DNA of 64,000 bases, from positions 248,001-312,000 of the forward strand of contig JACGCM010001097.1 in the NCBI GenBank assembly GCA_014058105.1. The letters are read 5' to 3'. The translations under genes were made by a program, and so were the position numbers. Source of the stretch: Kingdonia uniflora (Eukaryota; Streptophyta; Magnoliopsida; Ranunculales; Circaeasteraceae). Within the stretch, counting starts at the first letter, position 1, and every line of letters starts with the position of its first letter. The notes under the pieces were generated by a model. The model was not told where the DNA came from. It saw nothing but the letters and a program-made list of their open reading frames with translations, and searched no databases. Shown in pieces: positions 1-11,536 of this stretch.

Positions 1-1478
1 TCTTTACTCGTCGCCAATCATTACAACAAAACTTTTAAGACAACAGGTAAAATGGTTGATTGCGCTGCCTTGGTCGAAGAAAAAATGAAAAAATTCTAAC
101 ATGTCACCATTTCATATTTACCTTAGCAAGAAAATCGTCATGCAGATGCCTTGGCTTACATTTCTGCCATGCTGGAGATCTTTAGACATTGAGATCCTCG
201 AAAACTCTAGCCTCGGTATCTTGTCCACACTGCACTTAATCGCTACTGAAGATGAGGATCCTGAAGACTGGAGAACACCATTTTCTGCTTACCTCAACTC
301 TAACATCATCCCCAATAACAAAGAAGAAGGTCGATCCCTGTTAGCCAAGTGCCCCCGATTCACAGTCTAAGATGGCATATTATATCGACTCACTGGAGGA
401 GGGCCACATATCGAATGTATATCGCCAAAATAGGCTCAGATCAAAATCAGATAACTTCATAAAGGGATCTGTGGTGCACATATTTTGGGAAGATCACTAG
501 CTCAACGTGCATTCACACAAGACTGTGAAGACTTTGTTCGAAAATGCTACAAATGCCAAATTCATGCTCAAGACATCAAGAGCCCCGCCCTCGACTTACA
601 TGTTAGTTATGTACTTTGGCCATTTAAACGATGAAGAATCGATATCATTGGCCCTTTCCATCCAGCTTCGGGAAATAGAAGATTCGTCTTCGTTGCCACC
701 GATTACTTCAGCAAGTGGATCGAAGCAGTTCCTCTTTGCCATAATGATGAGAATGAGGTCATAAAATTCCTTTGGGAGGGAGCACATCATTACCTGGTTT
801 GGTTGTCCACAAATGATACGTTCTGATAATGGTAAAGATTTCATCAGTGCTAAAGTCCATGCTTTCCTTCATAAATACAAGATTCAGCTGAGAACATCCA
901 TAGCATATTACCCTCAAGGCAATGAACAAGCTGAAGCCATCAACAAAAACATCTAATCTGGCTTATACAAGCGCCTCGATGACAAAAAAGGCAGATGGGT
1001 AGACAAACTCCTCAGTGTATTATGGGCTTCCCGCACCACTTCTCGAGTCTCAAGAGGGTGTACTCCATTCATGATGGTTTTCGGTATTGAAGCGGTCATA
1101 CCTTTAAACCTCGATCTCCCTAGTACTTGACGCAAAATCTCAGATGAAGACAATGAACTCGGAGTCCTTTGCAACCATAATTGGATCGAGGAAACCAGGG
1201 ATAAAGCCATTGCAAATTTGGGCCATTACCATGATACATTAAAAAAAAGTATACAACAAGAAAGTTTGAGAATGAAAATTTAGTATTGGAGACCTTGTCC
1301 TACGACGGATACAAGATCATACTCGACCTAAGAATTCTGGAAAGCTATCAGAAAGCTGGGAAGGACCATACATTGTATGCAACAAAATTGATAGTGGAAC
1401 TTATTGGCTTATGACTGAAGATGAAGTTTAGCATGAGTACCCATGGAACATTGCTCAGCTTAAACTCTTTTACAGATG
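1..1478 (+). pseudogene. gypsy pol remnant: RNase H end and integrase
   Basis: Frame-shifted + strand coding remnant. The first 100 bases encode the end of an RNase H domain. From about 490 a zinc-binding integrase head and then the catalytic core follow, with recognisable pieces such as DYFSKWIEAVPL near 700, MIRSDNGK near 815 and YYPQGNEQAEA near 905. The C-terminal part (PYIVCNKIDSG) runs to a TGA at 1476-1478. Several stop codons (for example near 430 and 955) and frame changes make it non-functional. The same protein is encoded on the - strand at 39555-40840, where the similar pieces MIRSDNGKQF and YYPQGNGQAKA are seen. Integrase inserts the element's cDNA into the host genome. Confidence 0.85.
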
Positions 1479-1546
1479 ATACCCTGTAATCATTTTCTTC
1501 AAATCAAATAAACAATTTGTTATACATTATCTTCTTTACTACTTCA

Positions 1547-1970
1547 ATTTGTCATCGATCTATACTATTCAAAGTATTTATCTAAGAAATGATCTCTTTC
1601 TACTTCGATTTGTCCCCGATCTATACTTTTTTAAAGTATCTATCTGAGAAACGATCTCTTTCTACTTTGATTTGTCCTCGATCTATACTTTTTCTAAGTA
1701 TCTATCTGAGAAATGATCTCTTTCTACTTCAATTTGTCCTCGATCTATACTTTTCAAGTATCTATCTGACAATCGATCTCTTTCTACTTCGATTTGTCCT
1801 CGATTTATACTTTTCAAGTATCTATTTGGCAATCGATCTTTCTACATCGATTTATTCTTGATCTATACTTCTCAAGTATATAACTGACAAACGGTCTCTT
1901 TACTACTTCATTTTCTCTCAATCAATACTTACCAAGTATGCCAGAGACAAAATAATTCCTTACTATCCAG
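1547..1970 (+). repeat. 60-bp tandem repeat array (about 7 copies)
   Basis: About seven head-to-tail units of 58-62 bases follow the pol end. Each has the form TTTGTCCTCGATCTATAC, then TTTTCAAGTATCTATCTGA, then a CGATCTCTTTCTACTTCGA tail. Copies become more divergent towards 1970. Each unit contains a short inverted repeat (ATACTT...AAGTAT) that could form a small hairpin. The array sits between pol and the opposite-strand gene. A non-homologous spacer holds this place in the second copy. Confidence 0.85.
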
Positions 1971-2382
1971 ATTTGTTTTATGGTCCTTGCTTGTACAAGT
2001 ATCCTAAAATTCATCTCGACTTCACGCGACAACTATCCAAATACAGGATAGTTTACTTCGCGCTCTTTACTTGTCGACCAATCTCAAATGAGCTATTGTT
2101 CTTCTCCAAATCTATACCCAAATACCTATCTCTGGATAAACATCTAATATTCCTTACTTGCCATTTACTGGCCACCTTTGACATTTCGAGCACACAAGCA
2201 ATCTTTACTTATCTACTCAAATCTAATATCACTTTATCACATCTACTACTTCAACTTATTTTCAAAACAAAATAGTTAGTTATCAAAACATTAAACAAAC
2301 ACAAACATCCTTGGCGCACAAAATTCAAACTATTTTCGATCCCACTAACCATTTGTTACAAACTTTCATAAAACCACATTCA

Positions 2383-4623
2383 TTACTCCAAATTTAACAT
2401 TTCCGAAAGAAATTTTTCTTCATTTAAGGTGCCTTCGGGCACCTGCACACTTGTTACATCCCCAAGAAGTTGACCTTCGACCTCCATTATCTTTTCATTG
2501 TCAACAACTTCAATTCCTCCATGCGCATCCAGAGTCTGGGGTACTTCATCATCTGAACTGTCATCACATGGCAGCCCACCAACCTTCACAACTCCTTTGT
2601 AATATTTTTTCCTTTCTTCAGCATCATCAAACTACTCCTTAAAGTGCATCCTCACTTCATGGCATTTTTGCAGTTTTTCTTCATTCATCCGATCTTTTAA
2701 TTCATCGAGCAGTTTCTTCTGCTCTAGCTCCATCGATCTTCAAACATCGGCCACATCTTTCTTGAACTCAGTTTTCTACGCTGCCAAGGCTTCTTTCTTT
2801 TCTTTCTCCAATACTTTTTTTGCCTCAGCCAATGCAGCCTCCTTCGCCTTGTTTGCTTCTAATTTATACATATTCAGAGTCGCATTCAGCTTGGCATTCT
2901 CCGCAGTCAATTCTTTCTTGATATTTTTATAAGCAACCAACCGATTTGCCAAATCATCACTACCCTCCACACGACCTATTGTTTGACTCATAACCATCTT
3001 AATATGCATGAAAGTCATATAATGAGTATTTGTTTGATTTACCAAATTTTTCATTCGAGCATAAGCTTTAAAATTTCTCACTTTCGCCAAGTTACCCTGT
3101 GCCTTGCTTAAAAATGTATCCAAGCTATCAATGCCCACCATGCAGTCCACCATATCTTTCTTCAACGAATCAGCCCCCTGAGAAAAAATCTCCATAGTCT
3201 TCACCATCTCCGTTTCAAACTCCTCCCCTAACTTCTTCTTCGCAGTCCCAGCAGTCGTCTTCTTAGGAACAACATTGCTCAAACTTGGTGGAAGTAACCC
3301 ACTCACCACAATAACAGGTTTGTCAGTACCTTCGACACCTTCCGAAGATGATTGTCGGGTAGTTCTCTTCAGTTTCAGCAATGAAGGTATTTTCGCATTT
3401 ACCTTCCTTTTCCTCTTGTTTTGACCTAAAGACTCCCCCAGTATCGCATTGATCTCTATATCTGTGTTATACCCTGTCAACGACAGATTATTCAGGGGTA
3501 AACTTACATCTGTAGTTCTTTTGTTCTTAGCCAACATTTTTCCCCCGATAATTGATACTTTAGTGCCTTTCGTTATCGACCTTTTTAACCCTGCTTCTTG
3601 AAAAATTTTCCTTAACTGATCTTGATTCGTCGCTAAGTTATCGATCCTGCCAAAGAATCTTTCTCTTATCTTATGCAACTTCTCGTTTACTTCAGTTGTC
3701 CTCCCGATCTCCTTCAATGTTGCAACACAAAGAAAAACACATCTTTAAACAACATACATCTAACCTAAAAATTCATCAAGCTTAAACATTTATGTTATCT
3801 AACCACAGACCTAGATGAAACACTTTTCTTTTAAGCAACTCCCTTGGATCTTTTGGATCAAACTCATAATATCTAGAAACTAGTAAACGGTCTTCAGTAT
3901 ATCGTCCTCCAGTTAACACCATATCGTAAAACATCGATCTCTTCAAGAACCTTGCCAAATAACGATACCCTTTTAACTTTGGGTTCATTTTCATAGTGCA
4001 GTACATACACAAATCATCTACAGTTATTGCCTCCTCCCCTCTAGCTTTAAGTATACCATTTATCACACCACATACCCTAAAAGGTTATATACATTCGGAT
4101 TAAATTAACCAAAGGCTACATCGAAGAAATTCATTAACTTTTTCTGATCCGCCCTAAGGGGTAACTTTAGCCCTTTCTTTATTTATTCTCGATGAACAAG
4201 AATAGCATCTAAGGGTATATCCTGGTCGATCATTTTGTATCGATAATTCTCTAATCTAACATCACTAGGAATACCATATTTCTTTTTAAATCTTAATATT
4301 TCTTTGGTCTCTAAACCTTCTCCATAACAAGCTTCTTCACCCTCTTCAACATCTTCATCCCTATCCCCACTCCCTTCTCGATCACTCGTCTAAGGCTCAT
4401 GATCTACACAAGTCTCAATCACTTCTTTCTCAGATACTTCATGCACACTAGGCACTACCCTAAACTGTTCCCCACCCCCTGTGTCTACACTGCTCGAACC
4501 TACCCTGTATCCCCCCCAATTGTTGCACACACGTTCTCACATCAATCATCAAAGGCACTACATCTTCAAGACTCGCAAATATATCTTTATCATCATTTAA
4601 ATTGGGTTCAGCCATTATAAGAA
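2383..4623 (-). pseudogene. opposite-strand gene aORF2 of gypsy copy 1 (coiled-coil protein)
   Basis: This gene runs opposite to pol. Exon 2 begins after an acceptor ending TTTACAG and starts with MAEPNLNDDKDIF (acidic). A middle exon at 4066-3782 has the conserved block [16 protein letters not shown] and ends GLWLDN. A last large exon from 3717 begins with KEIGRTTEVNEK, then has a basic, lysine-rich middle and a coiled-coil tail (alternating K/E/A near residues 250-313). The frame from 3717 to 2383 is continuous apart from about three in-frame stops. Every block recurs in order at 36641-38952. The function is unknown. It resembles no pol domain, and the coiled coil suggests a structural or binding role. 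It could instead be a captured host gene. Confidence 0.75.
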
Positions 4624-5330
4624 TCTGTAAATCAGATTCCATATTTTAAACACAGTTAGAATCTTTCATATGTGGTATATATATATATACATATTCCTAC
4701 GTTCATATATTCATAAAGATCTCATTGTTGAAATCACTCTCCCACACCTCATTCACTTTACCATCTGCTACTATCATTTATATTTATACTTATACACAGT
4801 TCTCGATCTAATTCATATCAGTTAATTCATTTAAATATTTTATCATTCATAAGCCATATGTTCAGTTCTCGATGTTTATTATAAGTTTAATAAAGTAACC
4901 TCGATAACTCATTAATTTATATTTTTTTGTCAAAATTACAGGAATTTCAATAGCTTCTCGAAGACGTTTTAACTTTTCCCGCCAAAAATAGTTATTTCTA
5001 TTTTACAAATTCTCTTTCTCCGGCGCAAAATCCGGTGATAACCGCAAAATCCTAACTCTCTCCGCATATCTCGCTCCCTCACGATAATCTCCTCCCACTG
5101 CGCCGTACTTGCAGCGCCCTTCCTAAATCATTTTTGCTTCCATTTCTCTCCTTCAATTTTACGAAATACGTAACTCAGAATCACCGCCACCATAAATTTC
5201 CAAATATCTAATTCACAGATTACTTCCTTATCCCTCTCTTTAACCCATTCATTTCCAATTCATTACACATTATCTATTTATACTTTAAAAAATGCATCAA
5301 CTTACGAAACAAATTGTAAGAATCATTAAC

Positions 5331-5513
5331 CTTGTTGCCGTGTAGCTTCTGTATCCCTCTATTTTGCTCGCTTCGCCCTTTCGATCAACACACAAATCTC
5401 CTCCTTAGCAATCGTATCTAACCACTTCAGCAACGAGCAACAATAGTTGTCTCCCTAAAAAAAATTCAATTTGCAAATGATCTGAACAGTCACCTACCTC
5501 TGACATATTTATA
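5331..5513 (-). promoter_or_regulatory. TATA box and leader exon of aORF2, copy 1
   Basis: On the - strand GAACAGTCACGTTAGGG leads directly into TATAAATA (5506-5513). A leader of about 170 bases follows and ends at the donor CAACAAG|GTTAATGA (exon end 5331). The intron 5330-4624 (707 bases) ends TTTACAG just before the MAEP start. The second copy has the same GAACAGTCACGT-TATAAATA block, the same donor context and a 735-base intron. Joining exon 1 to exon 2 hits a stop before the exon-2 ATG in both copies, so exon 1 is probably untranslated. Confidence 0.7.
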
Positions 5514-5574
5514 GCCCTAACGTGACTGTTCGTCGCACCACTTGGCGACTGCCCAGTTCGTTGAATACAATGCC

Positions 5575-5770
5575 TCATGCTTTTTTTCTTGACTCCTTTG
5601 ACTCTTAAACTTCTCCCCCTTAATAAACTTTTACATTAGTACTTCAAACCTTCAAATTCTCGAAGAATATCTACAGACACATTCATATCTTCCAGTGCAC
5701 GTTCCATCTTTTCCAATAGCTGATTTACATCTTTTTTTTTATACTTTATGCCATCACCTAATGGAGGGCA
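5575..5770 (-). pseudogene. opposite-strand short ORF aORF1b, copy 1
   Basis: The - strand reading contains YKKKDVNQLLEKMERALEDM, then a stop, then a basic stretch (RVKGVKKKSMRH). It aligns with the intact 62-codon ORF at 35485-35673 (RYKEFDVQSLFDNIRVVLAR). The DNA just upstream also matches (CTCCA-TAGGTGAT). It lies between aORF1a and the aORF2 promoter, so it may be the last exon of the aORF1 transcript. The function is unknown. The internal stop makes this copy broken. Confidence 0.55.
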
Positions 5771-6035
5771 TCTCGCCATATTCATTTTTCATATAAGTTT
5801 CCCTATACATACTATCCTACCAATTCCTATACTTAAGGGATTATATTTCACATCAGTTGCCTATCATTTTATTCAACAACATTCGTTTAAGCACAATCTT
5901 TATTTCCCAAAGTTTGCCATGTACATTTTACATTCGACAAATAAACGTTCATATGAACATACTAAACTTTTTCCTTACATAACATTTTACCAAACATTTA
6001 CCAATACAACGCCCTACGTCTCGAGTTTTTACTCT

Positions 6036-6329
6036 TTATAAACCCCTCGCTACCGCTTCATATTCCCCCTTCACCAACAACTTTTCTCGAGTCCACATGC
6101 CATCACAACGTTCAAGAGGATGCCAAAACTGCAGTTTCACAAGAAACTCAAATTCCTCCTCAGCCTCCTTCGCCTCTGCCTTACTCATCCCTTCATAATC
6201 CGGTTCATTAGGATCATCAAAATGCCATTCCATGCTCCACAAACCAAAATATTGGTTGAACATTACCCAGTACATTGCCTACACACGTCAACACACCCCA
6301 TCGGGGACCTGAGCACTCATCTTCACCAT
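6036..6329 (-). pseudogene. opposite-strand short ORF aORF1a, copy 1
   Basis: The start MVKMSAQVP at 6329 lies 44 bases downstream of a TATA box. After two in-frame stops the same frame continues with MYWVMFNQYFGLW and the conserved acidic block EGMSKAEAKEAEEEFEF, ending near ARGL. Homologues start at 34838 (MVKTRAQL, YKGMSEAGVKEAEEEYVF) and 33968 (EGMTELEAEIIEVECVF). All three share the TATA-to-ATG spacing and the order of blocks. The family is not recognised. It is a small protein of about 90-100 residues, alpha-helical in appearance. This copy is interrupted by two stops close to its start. Confidence 0.6.
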
Positions 6330-6365
6330 TTTAGATGAATGCATCCATCTGCAAACAACAACATC

Positions 6366-6373
6366 TATTTATA
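6366..6373 (-). promoter_or_regulatory. TATA box of aORF1a, copy 1
   Basis: On the - strand TATAAATAGATG lies 44 bases upstream of the aORF1a ATG. The two homologous ORFs have TATAAATA 48-52 bases upstream of their ATGs (33913 and 34787), so the position is conserved. Confidence 0.65.
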
Positions 6374-7432
6374 CACCTTACAGTCAATGCCAAACTCCCC
6401 TACATTTATTATGCTTTGAAACTCTACACAGTCAGAGTCAAATCAATTAACCTCGAAATACATCATTGGCCCCACACATTCAAATCCCCTTGACTTTCCA
6501 CATAAGACAATTATCGGTAACATTATGTCACAATTTTTTAATCATCTTTAATATTTGATAACATACACAAAAACAAAAAACAATTCGATAAAAATATATT
6601 TATTTATTTCATCAACTTCTTTCTTACATTTAATATCTCTTACATTCGATTGTATTCTCCAATATCACATTCGACATCTATCTCTTTCGAGTACATTTGT
6701 TTCTAAATACTTAATTTTATATTCATTACAACTTATCCGCTATTACTAACATCCTTCGACATGTCAATATTTTCATTGTTTGCTTTTCACCAAAATTAGA
6801 CATTAAAGCCTCTTTCTAGTCCTCGAAGCTCAATGACTCTCAAGTCACTAAACTTCTAACGAGATGCTTCAGCAGGAAAACGGCAACAAAAAATTGCAAG
6901 AACACCCACACGTTCGGCAAGATCTTTGGATGCCCATCCAAGCTTTATATCTTCATCACCAGTAATGACAGTTACCCCTGAATCCCCCAACTGACTCCAA
7001 ACATTAACTTCAGAACCGCACGATGCTCCTACTATTTCTAATCGACACATCTTGTCTCTATTTGATCTTTGTTCCCACCTCAATACTCTGTTCCGATCAC
7101 ATAGCACATTTTCATCTCTTGGTCTATGCCAGATTTCATCATAACGATCATCGTCTTCAACCCCAGACCCAACAACAACCATTCTTGGGGCGACCTCATT
7201 TCACCAAACACCACCATCCCCCTTCCATAAAACCTCATATCTATACCCACCATCCTTAAACTACATTCAATGAACAATATTAATTACGCCTCGAAGCCAA
7301 CTTAACCAGATACAGATCACCTTGACCTCGGTAATGACATATGCTGACTTCTGAAAATATTCGGCAACCTCTTCAGATTCCATTTTTTCTTCTCGACACA
7401 ACTACAAGTACTTCTGTCGAGAATGGGGTGAT

Positions 7433-7908
7433 TGTAGTATCATATTCTCAAGATTCGACAAGAATAAAGCCAGCACTCTGTAGTCAAAGATAACTCAACA
7501 TTCTGTAGTCGAAGACAACTTAACATTCTAGAAGATTCTGTGAGTCCTCAACTTACAGCCCAGCCAAGAAGGAACTGTTAGAGATCCGCAAAGTTCGCCC
7601 ACTACCTCCGGAATAGGAGACTCTTTCTTTCTTTTTGTAAACTCCCTATATATACTATAAATACAAGCATAGAATAGATTCTAAGGGACCGCACATTTTA
7701 CATCTCTTTATCCTAAACATAAGCAACATTCAGAAAACTTGTAATAACTAGCATCTACTAGAATTTACATCAAATCCTCCTCGAGGTCGTGGTTTTCTCA
7801 GTTTCTGCTAAGTTTTCCACGTAAAATCTTGGTTGATAATTCTTTATTGTATAATCCTTACAAACAAGTATTGGCAAAGGTTTTCCTCCCGGAAAACACG
7901 CCATTACA
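7433..7908 (+). repeat. 3' LTR of gypsy family B copy 1
   Basis: The LTR begins TGTAGTATCATATTCTC, right after the purine tract GAATGGGGTGAT, and ends CGCCATTACA, giving TGTA...TACA termini (476 bp). TATAAATA at 7656-7663 is the U3 promoter. It matches the LTR at 45047-45526 in reverse orientation, including the start, the TATA region, the CCTCCTCGAGGTCGTGGTTT block and the end. Confidence 0.85.
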
Positions 7909-7979
7909 CCTGCAATAGTCAAACATACTTCAATTAGGCCCAGTAAAACATAAAATAATGTCCTAGACAATATAAATTG

Positions 7980-9400
7980 AAGGATAAAAATAGGCATTTT
8001 GTATGTCTATTAATTGGTGTGGTTGTATTCCATAAGAAGATGGCCCGATTGGAAGAAAACAAGGGTGGCATTGTAAAGGTCGTTCTTAACCGTATCCCAG
8101 AATTTCTGGTAGAAAAGAGGAGTAAAACTATCGGGACCCAGGGATTTGTGAGGATTCATCGAAAAAAGTACGTCATTGACTTCCTCAATCGATGGATCTT
8201 TAGTGAGAAGAGAATTATCCTCAGTCGAAACCAGTTTATTGATATGTTTAAGTCTTCAATCTTAGCGGCGGGCTCCGAAGTGGAAAAAGGTCTTTATAGA
8301 AGCTCAGGAACGTGTCGCCACCATCAGGCTTACGGATCTTAAGGATATATAGCATTCTTCCACCTACGACAAATGGTAAACACATGGAAAAATCTGGGGT
8401 TTCGGTCTCCCTCCTTAAGCTAGGTCTCTCTGGATTTGTCTCTCCAAAGGGTTTCTTCATTGTTAAGGGTTTGCTCCAGCTTCTCTAAGAGATTAAGTTC
8501 AGTGGATGAGTTCTGGTCAAAAGGGGGCTCTTGTTGGATCTGATCGATTTGGTCTCAGAGGTTTTGAATAGTAGCCGGAGTGAAGTTGAAAATAGCTCTA
8601 TTCTAGGCGCTCAGCTCTTTTTTAGTATGACGCAGCTTTTTGCAGAGGTGAAGGGGTCGCGAACCCTCCTGTTCAACCATCCAGGATTTCTTGATGATGT
8701 CATGGAAATCCTCATACTTAGTCCAAATCGACTGAAAGTAAAATTGTTTAGGGAGCTGGTGCGAGACAGGGTCGGTGTTGAGGAGGATGGGCCCATGGTC
8801 TGACCCTATGGTGAGCATATTAAGGAAAGAGGCATCGAGGAATGTGGTTCTCCAAGAGACCGAGGTGAGGGCTCGGTCTAGCCTGAGTTTAGTCAACTCC
8901 GCCCCTTTCCTTTTATTAGACCTGGTGAAGGGGACTCCAAAGAAACCCAGGTCCGCCATAGAAGAGTGGAAAATGAAATCTCCGAGCGGGTTGGGGGCTG
9001 TAGAATTAAAAGGAATTTTCCCAAACTTTTCCTCTCTGGAGAAGATACCGTTGAGGTCGCCAATAATAATCTATAGGATAGGGATGGAGTTGTCCATTTG
9101 GGCAAGAGATGGTCCAATAAGTATCACGGTTATGGGAATCGGGGGGGCCATAGATGAAAGAGCACATCCAGTGCCTAGGAGTCGCCTCCGGCGAGGGATT
9201 ATGACCGTGAGAGGAGATCAGAGCGTTGATACTCCTATTGGAAGAGGTAAGAACAGTAAGATTGATGCTCTTATTCCAGGCCATCCATAGGCCGCCGCTA
9301 CAAAATGGGAATGGTCAAAGCCCAGTTTAGTGAATTTACAAAAAATATCAGACTCGAAAGCCTTGGATTCAGACAGGAAGAAAATGTCAAGGGTCATGCT
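7980..9400 (-). pseudogene. LINE ORF2: endonuclease and start of reverse transcriptase
   Basis: Reading on the - strand from about 9400, broken ORFs give DIFFLSESKAFESD, then KSINLTVLTSSNRSINALI, SFIYGPPDSHNRD, then MADLGFFGVPFTRSNKRKG, RLDRALTSVSW and IGSDHGPILL. These are in the order expected for an exonuclease-endonuclease-phosphatase domain, with the SDH motif at its end. Below 8460, WRDKSRETWLKEGDRNPRFFH in a shifted frame is typical of the LINE linker before RT. The endonuclease nicks target DNA for target-primed reverse transcription. Several frameshifts and stops make it dead. The RT catalytic motifs are absent because the copy is cut off. Confidence 0.8.
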
Positions 9401-9469
9401 TCTTTTGGATACTGAGGAGCTCCCAAAGGGTGGAGGGCTTTCCGTTCCCCCTGCAGTTCTAGGAGAGAA

Positions 9470-11131
9470 TAATCATTTCTCACCGAGGGCCGGTATCGGG
9501 TCCGCTTCCTTTATTTGGATGTTCATGGGGTGGTTGAGCCTTAGAGACGGATGGGCGCGAACAATCCTAGGGGTCCTTGAACTCCCTCTGAGCCATTGGG
9601 GGACCGATCTTACTGCAGAAGGCTTATGCCCCACAGCGGAGACAAGAACAAAAGGGTTGGGAGATTCAATGAGGGTGCGCGCATTACGAATGAAGGCTTT
9701 GCGAAGAGCAAACTTCCTGGGCCCCCGAGCTACCTCCGACTGGGCACGTGAAAATCTGCCAAAAGGGTTTGCCTGCCAAGTCCTTTTCACTCAGAGACGA
9801 AGGTCAAGACGCGAGGTAGCCCTTGAGGTCGGCCAAAAGATTACTCCCACGAAGACCCAAACCTATAACCCTGCCCAACCATTGTTTGGGCCTGCTAGGT
9901 TTGGGTTTGGGCACAAGACGGTCCGGTCTCATCGGCCAGGAGGAACATCTACAAGTACTGTCCTGGGACTCAAAAAAGGTTGTTCTAAATCTAGGGGGTC
10001 AGCCCCGGTCCGGGGAGGAAGAACTAGGCTTTAGCCAAGGGCCTTCGAAAACCCAAAAAATCTTCCTAATAAGACAAGAAAAAATAGGTGAAGCGGAATA
10101 ATAAAAGTGGGGAAGGGCAATAATACGTACCTTGGCGGGGTGATCGGAGTCCTCTCTACCTTCCTCCTCGGTCGGATCAGATGCACACCTCCATTTCTGG
10201 TTAATTTGCCCACTCCCTTGCTTGCTTGCTAGAGAGCAAAACCGCTATGTACTAGCGTTGATTATGTCCCCCTGACTCGAAGTCACCCAGGCGGACTGGT
10301 CCGATGAAGAGTAGCCGAGTTCCAAGGGCTCAGAGTCGAAAGAAAGATCCGTCGTTACCACTGTTATGTTGTTCGAGGCTGTTGTATGGGACAGACTGTA
10401 TTGGAAGAGGATGTTGTGGGCTAGTCTCTGATCTCGAGATGGGCCTTGGCCTCTCCTAGGTGTGGGTCTAGAAATCAGGTTGTGGCAAAGTGGTGTGGAG
10501 AGGCTTGAAAGGTCTACATACTGTTGCCCCATAAGGGTTTGGTTTTTGTTGTTTGAGAAAAGGAAGTTATGCTCAACGCCCGAGCCCACTTTGATAAGAA
10601 GCTGATCTGATCTATGGTTTGGGCTTAAAATGTTTCGGCCCGGGTGGTATTCTTTGAAGAGAGTTGGGTAAATCCAGTCTTGGTCCACCAAAAAATTTTG
10701 TTTACTGTTTTGAGATATTTGTTTGGGGTTGTCTCATGCAAGTAATGATGATTGGTGGGTCCCTAAATCAATCAAAGGTCTTCCCATACCGGTTTTCGAG
10801 GCCTACTTGAGTAAGGAGATGATGTGGTTTCATCGGGCCCCATGATTTATTTGCCTCTTTGGCACTTTATAAGGTCGAGTTTAGCAGCGTCAAAATTTTC
10901 TAGAAGATTTCTTGTGGTTTCTTCCCTCCCGAAAAAACCAACGGTCTTCTGATTAGATAGATTTGTTGCACCCGCCTCGAGGTATAACCTGTCCTTGATG
11001 GGGTAATTTTTTCGGAAAAAAAGACAGCTTTGATGTGGCTGTTGGATAATTATGTTTCTTCCAGCTCTCTCTCTCTCTGTCCTTCCCTTACTGTTGGTCG
11101 TAGTCTGGTGGAACTCGATCGGTATGACCAT
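9470..11131 (-). pseudogene. probable LINE ORF1 region
   Basis: Three - strand open stretches (10691-10245, 148 codons; 9790-9473; 11131-10847) lie upstream of the LINE endonuclease, in the place of ORF1 and the ORF1-ORF2 junction. The 148-codon piece is rich in Ser/Asn/Leu and has no motif I can name. I do not see the CCHC zinc knuckle usual in plant LINE ORF1. Assignment rests mainly on position and shared orientation. The overlapping + strand 234-codon ORF at 9330-10034 looks like a GC-driven shadow. Confidence 0.4.
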
Positions 11132-11499
11132 CCCAAGCAGGTCCTCGGTTCGGTTGTCCAGTCTCGGAGTTGTTGTTGCATGTGAATGCTTGTTTACGTG
11201 AGTGCTTTGAGACCCCAGTACCTACTACTTGGGTCATATAAATTTTATCACTCGTCCTATGTTTGGAATGTATATTTGAGTATGTTCGAGTCCTAACTCT
11301 TATCAAGACCGATGAGGTCTTCTTCGCCGTAAGATGGATGCGAAAAGGACTTTCTGACCCAATTTAGGCAACAATGTGATACTTTATCCCTCTACCTAAA
11401 AGATCTTACAAACCACACACCAAAGTTAAATATGTCAAGTACTTATTTATCTTCTTCTTCCTCTTGATCCACCCTGGATCCTCTCTCATCTCATCCCTC

Positions 11500-11501
<2 letters not shown>

Positions 11502-11535
<34 letters not shown>
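11502..11535 (+). repeat. (CT)n microsatellite
   Basis: About 15 CT dinucleotides in a pyrimidine-rich stretch that continues to about 11590. No gene is recognised around it. Between 11310 and 12060 I see no coding sequence. Confidence 0.9.

Positions 11536-11536
<1 letters not shown>

Larger units (their letters stand above)
1..7908 (+). mobile_element. Ty3/gypsy element, family B copy 1, 3' part (Tat-like)
   Basis: The window opens inside the RNase H/integrase part of a gypsy pol on the + strand. It continues through a 60-bp tandem array, a block of genes on the opposite strand, a purine-rich tract ending GAATGGGGTGAT, and a 3' LTR at 7433-7908. The 5' half lies outside the window. A second copy of the same family lies at about 34.5-45.5 kb in the reverse orientation and matches it in pol, opposite-strand genes and LTR. 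An extra archaeal-type RNase H and genes on the opposite strand between pol and the 3' LTR are known from the Tat lineage; the lineage assignment is inference. Confidence 0.85.
7909..11310 (-). mobile_element. truncated LINE (L1-type) on the - strand
   Basis: The - strand carries decayed ORF1 and ORF2 pieces of a plant L1-type LINE: an ORF1-like region at roughly 9470-11300, an APE-type endonuclease at about 8850-9400, then the linker and the start of reverse transcriptase down to about 7980. The 3' part and poly(A) tail are missing. The break is exactly at the gypsy LTR end (7908), so the gypsy element probably inserted into the LINE. GC content here is visibly higher than in the neighbouring AT-rich DNA. 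The 5' end is uncertain. Confidence 0.75.

Noticed and set aside
9330..10034. 234-codon ORF on the + strand
   Set aside because: It lies opposite the LINE reading in a locally GC-rich stretch, and its composition (Arg/Gly/Pro/Ser) fits a shadow frame. No motif was found.
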